Assembly: GCA_934446675.1 (NCBI GenBank)
Contig: CAKSEL010000008.1
Span: 1-64,000 of the forward strand
Direction: 5' to 3'
DNA: 64,000 bases
Source of the DNA: an uncultured Eubacteriales bacterium
Lineage (GTDB): Bacteria; Bacillota; Clostridia; Oscillospirales; CAG-382
Part shown: one piece after another, positions 33,873 to 40,435 of the stretch
Layout: every line of letters starts with the position of its first letter
Numbering within the stretch: the first letter of the stretch is position 1
The notes under the pieces: model-generated
The model's input: only the letters and a program-made list of their open reading frames with translations
Database searches by the model: none
What the model was told of the DNA's origin: nothing
Translations under genes and position numbers: made by a program

Positions 33873-35646
33873 AAGCGCAGTAATAATAAAAAACGGTAAA
33901 CCCGTTCTTTTAGTAAACGGCAAGGTTATACCCGGCGCTGCATACATAACATATTTTGACGAGCGTTCATGCTGCGGCGACTTTGCAAAGGCTGGATATG
34001 AGCTTTTCTCGGTGTGCGCGTCGTTCTCGGATCTCCCTCTCAATTCCGACACGGGTTTTTCGCCGTTTAGCGGCATTTTCGACGTCAAGGGCAAGCCGGA
34101 TTACAGCCTGTTCGACAAAAACGTAAAACGCATAACCGACGTCTGTCCGACAGCGAAAATATTTCCGAGAGTGCGCATAAGTATGCCGTCATGGTGGACG
34201 CACGAGCACCCGGACGAGTGCTGCAAAGGCGCGGACGGAATTCCGAGAGAAGCGATTTACTCGGAAAGCTTCAGAGAAACAGGCGCGCAAATGCTGCGCG
34301 AGTTTATTTCTCATGTGCAAACTTCAGTCTATGCCGACAACATCATAGGCTATCAGATTTCCGGCGGATATACCGAGGAATGGTTCCACTTTGACTCAAA
34401 AGGCAGCATATCTCAATGCACAAAGGAGTGTTTTAACAAATATCTTTCATCGCATTTTCCGGGAAAGTGCAAAACGGCAGCCGATATACCGTCCGAAACC
34501 GCATATTCCGGACGCGGACTTATAAAAGATGAGCTTGCCGCAGACTTTCTCTCGTTTGTCAACAACAGCATCTCCGAAACAATTTCGTTTTTTGCAAAAA
34601 CCGTAAAGCAGTGCGTAAATTTTAAGCAGATAGCCGGCACGTTTTTCGGCTACATTGCGGAGGTGACAGACCCTCTCAGAGGTTCAAGCGGACTCGGAAC
34701 ACTGCTTGAATGTCCGTACATAGATTTTATATGCGCGCCGAATTCCTATCTGTCGGGACGCGCCCTCGGCAAGGACTGGAGCGAAATGACAGCCGGGCAA
34801 AGCATAAGACTGCACGGGAAACTGTACTTTGCCGAAAACGATATACGCACACATCTGTCCGACTATCCGTACAACTGCCGCAAAGGCATTGACCCCGAGA
34901 AAAAATACAGCGGCGCGATATGGAAAGGTCCGGACACGCTCATAGGCTCGGTTTCGGCGCTCAGAAAATCATTCGCAAGGCAGATAACACATGGCAACGG
35001 TATGTGGTGGTTCGATATGTGGGGAGGCTGGTATGCCTGCCCCGAAATCATGAGTGAAATGTCGGCATTTTTGGATTTTGTAAAAAAGTACACCGAGTCC
35101 GGCACAGCAGCAACGTCATCTCAGACCGCGCTTATTGCCGACGAAAGCTACAACAGGCGCGTGGGATTATCCGAACCGTCAGCCGCGGCTTTCGGAAAGT
35201 TCAGGGACTGTCTCGGAAACACCGGCATACCGTATGATATACTGCTTGATACAGATTACAGGCACTGCGCCTCTTACAAAGCCGTAATTCTGCCGTACAG
35301 GGAAGAATATCTTTCCGAATCGTCACGGTTTTTAAAACAGTTCTGCGCCCGGAACGGAGTTGCCGTAATAACAAGCGCACTGCCCGACGCGTCGGATATA
35401 AGCACACAGGTTCTGCGTGACATTCTCATAAGCAAAAATGTACACTGTTACTGCGCGTCCGACGACATTATATATTTCGGGAACGGACTTCTTTGCATAC
35501 ACGCGGCAAGCGCCGGACAAAAGACTTTAAAGCTCATGTCTGTATGCAAAATCTCTCCTCCCGACAAAGAAAACGCCGGATTTGTTTCGGACACGATAAA
35601 ACTTACAATGGAAAAATACGAAACACGGCTTTTTGAGATAAACTGA
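33865..35646 (+). CDS. Unclassified TIM-barrel glycoside hydrolase (GH42/GH-A-like) in the murQ operon
   Basis: This 593-aa protein has no signal peptide. The first 380 residues look like a clan GH-A barrel with the order of beta-galactosidase (GH42-like) enzymes: IFPRVRISMPSWWTHEHPDE, YADNIIGYQISGGYTEEWFH (candidate acid/base Glu), and LHGKLYFAENDIRTHLSDYP (candidate nucleophile Glu). A later region (YKAVILPYREEYLSESSRFL, FCARNGVAVITSA) resembles the trimerisation Rossmann-type domain of GH42 proteins. Its start overlaps murQ (ATGACTGA), so it should act with MurNAc recycling, perhaps on an imported wall-derived disaccharide. Substrate and family are not certain. Confidence 0.65.
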   Translation: MTESAVIIKNGKPVLLVNGKVIPGAAYITYFDERSCCGDFAKAGYELFSVCASFSDLPLNSDTGFSPFSGIFDVKGKPDYSLFDKNVKRITDVCPTAKIFPRVRISMPSWWTHEHPDECCKGADGIPREAIYSESFRETGAQMLREFISHVQTSVYADNIIGYQISGGYTEEWFHFDSKGSISQCTKECFNKYLSSHFPGKCKTAADIPSETAYSGRGLIKDELAADFLSFVNNSISETISFFAKTVKQCVNFKQIAGTFFGYIAEVTDPLRGSSGLGTLLECPYIDFICAPNSYLSGRALGKDWSEMTAGQSIRLHGKLYFAENDIRTHLSDYPYNCRKGIDPEKKYSGAIWKGPDTLIGSVSALRKSFARQITHGNGMWWFDMWGGWYACPEIMSEMSAFLDFVKKYTESGTAATSSQTALIADESYNRRVGLSEPSAAAFGKFRDCLGNTGIPYDILLDTDYRHCASYKAVILPYREEYLSESSRFLKQFCARNGVAVITSALPDASDISTQVLRDILISKNVHCYCASDDIIYFGNGLLCIHAASAGQKTLKLMSVCKISPPDKENAGFVSDTIKLTMEKYETRLFEIN

Positions 35647-35660
35647 TACAAAAAGACAAA

Positions 35661-35689
35661 ACAGCCCGGTGCAATACGTACCGAGCTGT
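35661..35689 (-). terminator. Bidirectional terminator between the murQ operon and aspartokinase
   Basis: ACAGCCCGGT (35661-35670) and ACCGAGCTGT (35680-35689) pair with one mismatch. The minus-strand side is followed by TTTTGTCTTTTT, so it serves the aspartokinase gene best, and the plus-strand operon less strongly. Confidence 0.75.
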
Positions 35690-35711
35690 AATTATTATGT
35701 TTGATATGAAT

Positions 35712-37040
35712 TTACTTTATAAGTCCCGACTCGAGGAAATACTCATACATGGTTCTTATAGCCTTTTCAAAGTCTTTGTTATCTACGCCGACAATGACGT
35801 TAAGTTCGCTTGAACCCTGGTCTATCATTCTGATGTTGATACCGGCATTTGCAAGAGATGTGAATATTGCCGCCGCAGTACCTTTTGCGTTTTTCATGGC
35901 GCGTCCTACGACTGCGATAAGCGCGATATTCTTTTCTATGCTTATGCTGTCGGGACTTGTGGACTCGATAAGGTCGGAGATTATATCGTCCTCTTTTCCG
36001 GCAAGCTCATGGTCGTTTACGACAACGCTCATTGTATCAATGCCGCTGGGAAGATGCTCAAAGCTCATATCGTGTCTTTCAAGCACTTGCAAAAGACGTC
36101 TGCCGAAGCCTTTTTCCTCGTTCATCATATCTTTTTCAAGAGTCAGAACCGTAAAGTCCTTCTTTCCGGCAATACCCGTAACAACACTCTCGCCCTCAGA
36201 TCTGTCGGTGTGAGTCACTATCATGGTTCCGGCGTCGTCGGGTGCGTTGGTATTCTTTATTCTTATCGGAATACCCGAAGTTTTAACCGGGAAAATAGCG
36301 TCGGCATGAAGTACCGTCGCGCCCATATACGAAAGCTCTCTGAGTTCGCGGTATGTAATTACCGAGATATATTTGGGATTATCGACAATTCTCGGATCGG
36401 CAATCATAAAGCCCGAAACGTCCGTCCAGTTCTCGTATTCGTCCGCGTGTGCGGCTCTTGCGACAATAGCTCCGGTTATATCCGAACCTCCGCGCGAGAA
36501 AGTGCGGATAGTATCGTTGGGCATAATTCCGTAAAATCCGGGAATTACCGCATATTCGGACTGCTCAAGGCGGGCAGCCATGACCTCGTTTGTCTTTTCG
36601 GAATCGAAAGTGCCGTCGTTGCGGAAAAATACCACCTCAGCCGCGTCTATAAAGTCAAAACCGAGATATTTTGCAAGAATGATACCGTTGAGATATTCTC
36701 CGCGGCTTGCGGCGTAATCGCGTCCGGCTCTGCCCATAAAGCTGCGCCTTAAAAGATCGTATTCATGTTCAAGCGAAAGGTCAATTCCGAGCCCTTCGAT
36801 AATAGAATCGTATCTCTGCTTTATTCTGAGAAACGCCTCGGATTCCATTCCTCTGCTGAATTCCTCGTAGCAGCGGTAAAGAAGATCCGTAACCTTATCG
36901 TCGCCGGGAAAACGCTTGCCGGGTGCAGACGGAACGACATATCTTCTGTCTCTGTCCGCAAGCACAATATCCGCAACCTTTTTAAACTGTTCGGCGCTTG
37001 CAAGAGAGCTGCCGCCGAATTTTGTTACCTTTAAGCTCAT
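35712..37040 (-). CDS. lysC: Aspartate kinase
   Basis: The 442-aa enzyme phosphorylates L-aspartate as the first step to lysine, threonine, methionine and diaminopimelate. The N-terminal kinase domain has KVTKFGGSSLASAEQFKKVA, the substrate loop GFYGIMPNDTIRTFSRGGSD, and IMVTHTD-like TMIVTHTDRS. Two C-terminal ACT domains follow (FTVLTLEKDMMNEEKGFGRR and NIALIAVVGRAMKNAKGTAA) and predict feedback control by an end-product amino acid. It is a single gene between convergent terminator and hemolysin III gene. Which amino acid inhibits it is not readable. Confidence 0.93.
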   Translation of the reverse strand: MSLKVTKFGGSSLASAEQFKKVADIVLADRDRRYVVPSAPGKRFPGDDKVTDLLYRCYEEFSRGMESEAFLRIKQRYDSIIEGLGIDLSLEHEYDLLRRSFMGRAGRDYAASRGEYLNGIILAKYLGFDFIDAAEVVFFRNDGTFDSEKTNEVMAARLEQSEYAVIPGFYGIMPNDTIRTFSRGGSDITGAIVARAAHADEYENWTDVSGFMIADPRIVDNPKYISVITYRELRELSYMGATVLHADAIFPVKTSGIPIRIKNTNAPDDAGTMIVTHTDRSEGESVVTGIAGKKDFTVLTLEKDMMNEEKGFGRRLLQVLERHDMSFEHLPSGIDTMSVVVNDHELAGKEDDIISDLIESTSPDSISIEKNIALIAVVGRAMKNAKGTAAAIFTSLANAGINIRMIDQGSSELNVIVGVDNKDFEKAIRTMYEYFLESGLIK

Positions 37041-37079
37041 TGGAAAAACCTCGCTGTATATTATTAAAGCCTTTGCATT

Positions 37080-37736
37080 TTATCTTGTGGGCAAAACGTA
37101 GAGATATACGCAGAAAAAGTGCATTATGCTTCCTGCAAGCACGAACAGGTGCCATACCGAGTGCATATATTTTACCTTTTTAAGCGCATAGAATATAATT
37201 CCCACTGTGTAAAGAACGCCGCCGATAACAAGGAACACAAGTCCGTTTTTCGGCATATTCTCAATGACCTGGCGCATTCCTATAACAACCGCCCAGCCTA
37301 TCATTATATAGCTTACTATCGAGAATTTCTTGAATTTTTCTATACTTACCGAATTTAACACGATACCCAAAACCGCCATACCCCAGACAACGCCGAAGAT
37401 CACCCAGCCCATTGCACCTCTTATCGTGACAAGCGTAATAGGCGTATATGTTCCGGCTATGAGAAGATATATCGAAACATGGTCAAACACGCGAAGCACT
37501 TTTCGCGCAGACTGATTGGTTATCGCATGATAAAGCGTTGACATTGTATAGAGCACTATGAGAGTCGCGCCGTAAATTGACGCTCCCACAACCCCTGCTG
37601 CGGTTCCGTGGCGTGCCGCCTGAACAACACACAGTACCAGTGCCGCTACCGAAAGGCACGCGCCTATTCCGTGGCTTATTGCGTTTGCGAGATCTTCACC
37701 GAGCGTATATGTCGGCAGAAAGCTTTTCTTAGTCAA
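37080..37736 (-). CDS. Hemolysin III/PAQR family membrane protein
   Basis: This is a 218-aa protein with seven predicted transmembrane helices. Family marks are the early EDLANAISHGIGACLSVAAL, TLYHAI with its histidine, VFDHVSIYLLIAGTYTPITL and the C-terminal HSVWHLFVLAGSIMHFFCVY, whose histidines bind zinc in the PAQR superfamily. I chose the TTG at 37736, 8 bases after GAGGAGG; an in-frame GTG at 37766 would place this site inside the coding region. Despite the name, lysis is not implied; roles in membrane homeostasis are proposed for the family. Confidence 0.87.
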   Translation of the reverse strand: MTKKSFLPTYTLGEDLANAISHGIGACLSVAALVLCVVQAARHGTAAGVVGASIYGATLIVLYTMSTLYHAITNQSARKVLRVFDHVSIYLLIAGTYTPITLVTIRGAMGWVIFGVVWGMAVLGIVLNSVSIEKFKKFSIVSYIMIGWAVVIGMRQVIENMPKNGLVFLVIGGVLYTVGIIFYALKKVKYMHSVWHLFVLAGSIMHFFCVYLYVLPTR

Positions 37737-37800
37737 GATGCGTTCCTCCTCTGTTATTATATTCACGTTTTTTTATACGGGCAACGCAAACATCGAAATT

Positions 37801-37829
37801 ATTATAGTCCGCGGTGCTTTTAAAGTCAA
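37801..37829 (-). promoter_or_regulatory. Promoter of the hemolysin III gene
   Basis: Minus-strand TTGACT (37829-37824), a 17-base spacer and TATAAT (37806-37801), 65 bases before the chosen TTG start. Confidence 0.75.
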
Positions 37830-37910
37830 TAACGTTTGGTAATTGTTTACAAAAAACGGCGCGTTATTTCTTCATTCTGCGAAAAATATTAAGTTTCTTT
37901 GAAAAAGATA

Positions 37911-37939
37911 TTGACAAATGTATCAAAACATGGTATATA
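37911..37939 (+). promoter_or_regulatory. Promoter of the small membrane peptide gene
   Basis: TTGACA (37911-37916), a 17-base spacer and TATATA (37934-37939), 56 bases before the ATG at 37995. Confidence 0.7.
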
Positions 37940-37994
37940 TATTTTGTAAACAAAATTCACGATTTATATTAACATCATGAAAGGGCGGAATAAC

Positions 37995-38159
37995 ATGGTA
38001 AGATCCGGGGACATCATTATAAAACTTGCTGCGGCAATTTTGCTCATGCTTATAACCGCAAGCACGGCATTCGGACTTATGCGCGAAACGTCACCCGAAT
38101 GTAACGCACAGTTTATCATAGGTGCAAAACCGCACGAATGTACCTGTGCCGTTTCATAA
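37995..38159 (+). CDS. Small membrane peptide, 54 aa, in its own transcription unit
   Basis: The product begins MVRSGDIIIKLAAAILLMLI. A single hydrophobic segment (about residues 8-26) is followed by a polar tail with three cysteines (SPECNAQFI, HECTCAVS). The ATG at 37995 has GGGCGG 7 bases upstream; an ATG six codons earlier has none. A consensus promoter precedes it and a strong terminator follows within 65 bases, so it is a dedicated single-gene unit. It could be a membrane-acting peptide, a small secreted peptide with a non-classical signal, or a toxin-like peptide. I do not recognise the family. Confidence 0.5.
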   Translation: MVRSGDIIIKLAAAILLMLITASTAFGLMRETSPECNAQFIIGAKPHECTCAVS

Positions 38160-38181
38160 CAAGCGCTTTTTGAAAATGCAT

Positions 38182-39483
38182 TTATTTCACGGACGCCGGA
38201 GCAGCCTCCTGCGTCTTTTTTTGCATATTTTCACGTGCATTTGAAAGCATAAGCTTAATGCGGTTTTCCTGATTTATCTTTGTGGCGCCGGAATCGTAGT
38301 CGATAGCGACGATATTTGCCTGCGGATACTTTTCCTTGATAGGCTTCATCATGCCTTTGCCGGCAACGTGGTTGGGCAGACAGCCGAAAGGCTGCGTACA
38401 CACGATATTATCCACGCCCTCCGTGACAAGCTCAATCATTTCAGCCGTAAGCAGCCAGCCCTCGCCCATTTTTACGCCGAGATTTATTACGCCTTGCGCA
38501 AGTTTCGGGACTTCTTCAAATCCCATAGGCGCTCTGAAGCTGCCCTGTTTCTTTATGGCTCTGAAAAGATCGTTCTGTATCGACAGAAACAGTTTATAGA
38601 GAAGTCTGTAAATCTCCGCCGAAAATCTATGCATACCGTAAAGTTTTTTATCTACAAGCTGATTATACATAACAAACAGGCAGAAATCGAGTAGTCCGGG
38701 AACGACGACTTCTGCGTCCTCCGAAAGCAGGAACTGTTCGAGGTTATTATTGCCGAGAGGCGAGAATTTAACGAAAATCTCCCCGACGATACCGACTTTT
38801 ACCTTCTCGGTCTTTTCTTTGGGAATATCCGCGAAATCCTTTATCATAAGGTCATAATTCTTACGAGCCTTACGTCTTGATATACCGGTTTTATTCATTT
38901 CGTCCGTCAGACGTTCCGTCCATTTATCGGCAAGGCGTTCCGAATCGCCCTTATATATTTCATACGGCTTAGACTGATTTACAAGCTCCATGAGAAGATC
39001 GCCGTAGCACATTGCATACACAAATTTATGTATCATCGGCAGCGTGAGCTTAAACGCCGATTCCTTTTCAAGTCCCGACACATTAAGCGAAATTACCGGA
39101 ATATACTCATATCCTGCCTTTGCAAGAGCTTTTCTGAGCAGATGTATATAATTCGACGCACGGCAGCCGCCGCCTGTCTGCGTGATCATGAGAGCTATTT
39201 TATGCTTATCGTACTTTCCGCTTTCGATTGCGTCAATCATCTGACCGATTACGAGCTGTGCCGGAAAGCAGGTATCGTTATGCACATATTTCAGTCCGTC
39301 GCGGATTATATTATCTCCCATATTTTCAAGAAGCTCTATATTATAGCCATAGGAGCGTATAATTCCTATCATGATTTTAAAATGCCGCGGCAGCATTGTG
39401 GGAACAAGTATTGTATAATCCTTTATCATATCCGCGGTAAAGGTTGCGTGCGGCACGCGCTGAGTTTCTGTTTTTGTTTCCAA
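38182..39483 (-). CDS. 2-hydroxyacyl-CoA dehydratase-type protein (companion of the double activase)
   Basis: The protein is 433 aa. The chosen TTG at 39483 has AAAGGAG 8 bases upstream; a GTG at 39513 lies in the adjoining repeat. It resembles the C-terminal part of the very long Clostridia proteins annotated as 2-hydroxyacyl-CoA dehydratase/activase: NDTCFPAQLVIGQMIDAIES, ITQTGGGCRASNYIHLLRKA, IVCTQPFGCLPNHVAGKGMM and ANIVAIDYDSGATKINQENR. Conserved cysteines (TCFP, GGCR, FGCLP) are typical iron-sulfur ligands. The partner gene upstream is separated by a 0.9-kb repeat. The true substrate is unknown and need not be a hydroxyacyl-CoA. Confidence 0.78.
   Translation of the reverse strand: METKTETQRVPHATFTADMIKDYTILVPTMLPRHFKIMIGIIRSYGYNIELLENMGDNIIRDGLKYVHNDTCFPAQLVIGQMIDAIESGKYDKHKIALMITQTGGGCRASNYIHLLRKALAKAGYEYIPVISLNVSGLEKESAFKLTLPMIHKFVYAMCYGDLLMELVNQSKPYEIYKGDSERLADKWTERLTDEMNKTGISRRKARKNYDLMIKDFADIPKEKTEKVKVGIVGEIFVKFSPLGNNNLEQFLLSEDAEVVVPGLLDFCLFVMYNQLVDKKLYGMHRFSAEIYRLLYKLFLSIQNDLFRAIKKQGSFRAPMGFEEVPKLAQGVINLGVKMGEGWLLTAEMIELVTEGVDNIVCTQPFGCLPNHVAGKGMMKPIKEKYPQANIVAIDYDSGATKINQENRIKLMLSNARENMQKKTQEAAPASVK
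38192..38222 (+). terminator. Terminator of the small membrane peptide gene, inside the convergent coding region
   Basis: GACGC (38192-38196) pairs with GCGTC (38211-38215), with an inner GGAG/CTCC stem, then seven T. It lies within the last codons of the minus-strand dehydratase gene and shapes its C-terminal residues TQEAAPASVK. Confidence 0.8.
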
Positions 39484-39499
39484 CGGGTTCTCTCCTTTC

Positions 39500-40435
39500 T
39501 TCAAAGGGTGCACTTGCGGGTGGCTTGTTTTTTACTTAATTTGGGCGAAAAAAGATAATTCGCTGCCATGTGCAAGTCTATTCTCCAACTTTTCGACGGC
39601 GAAAAAGTTGCACTCTAAAGAGTGTAAACAAAAGCCGTTCGCGGCTCAGACGCCGCCGCGAAAGCGAACTACACTTGCGTGTGGCTGATTGTTGCCTGTT
39701 TGGGGTGAAAACGGATTATCCACTTCCACTTACAACTCTATACTGACGCTTTTCTGCGGAGAAAAGCGGTCGAAAAGCCGTTCAAGGGACTACTCGCCCC
39801 TTGACAATCCCCCGACGGGAGGATTTCGCCCTAACCTCAACTTTTTTCGCTTTAATTATCTTTACAAGCGTAACCGCCTTGCTACTACGGTACGTCCGTG
39901 TAACTTTCGGCAAAATCGCTCGCAGACGCTCCGCGCTGCTCGATAATGGGTTCTGTACGAAGTCAAACATTTTCGGCACAAGTGTTATTTTTTATACACT
40001 CCAACAGTCAACAGGACTTACCTTTACGACCATCTCGCTATCGCGAGATGACTTTGCTGAATTTTAGTTTTATGTTTGGGTGGTGCGAAGTAGAAATTCG
40101 GTTCTGTTTTGTCGGTACAAAGTGAAATTTTGGCATTATTTCGTTATTGCGGAGCAATTTCACTTTCCAAAATCACCGTCAGCACACAATTTCCATAGCT
40201 TGCTTCGGCACCTGTTCACATCTGAGTCAGCCGCCTGCCTTTTGGTGGCTGACGGCACAAGCTGGCGGCACAGAGTTGCCAACAGCTTTATTTTTATTTA
40301 AGGGCTACGAAAGTCTTTTGTTTACACTCTTTAGAGCGCTCAGCTTTTCTTCAGAAAAGCGCGTTCCCCGTTTTCTTTGCAGCTTTCTTTTTAAAAAGAA
40401 AGCGCGTACCCCTTCGTACCCCTCGTACCCCGTAT
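39500..40435 (+). repeat. Structured intergenic repeat, copy A (extended form)
   Basis: The repeat fills the gap between the activase stop and the ribosome-binding site of the dehydratase gene. Block order is as follows: two 5' units (39553 and 39690) with the TTATCCACTTCCA motif (39716-39728) and pyrimidine hairpins (39586-39610, 39748-39767); a GC-rich block near 39632-39665; the GTTAC/GTAAC hairpin near 39882-39904; ACAGTCAACAGGAC (40004-40017); hairpin CATCTCGC/GCGAGATG (40031-40050); ten-pair stem 40226-40253; the palindrome 40382-40403; and a CGTACCCC tandem ending at the stop codon. A 22-base inverted repeat (39613-39634 and 40315-40336) is unique to this copy. Short ORFs inside are not conserved between copies. 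Confidence 0.85.

Noticed and set aside
39801..40067. An 88-codon frame within repeat copy A
   Set aside because: The frame is broken in copies B and C, while the hairpins are kept, so it is a by-product of the repeat rather than a gene.
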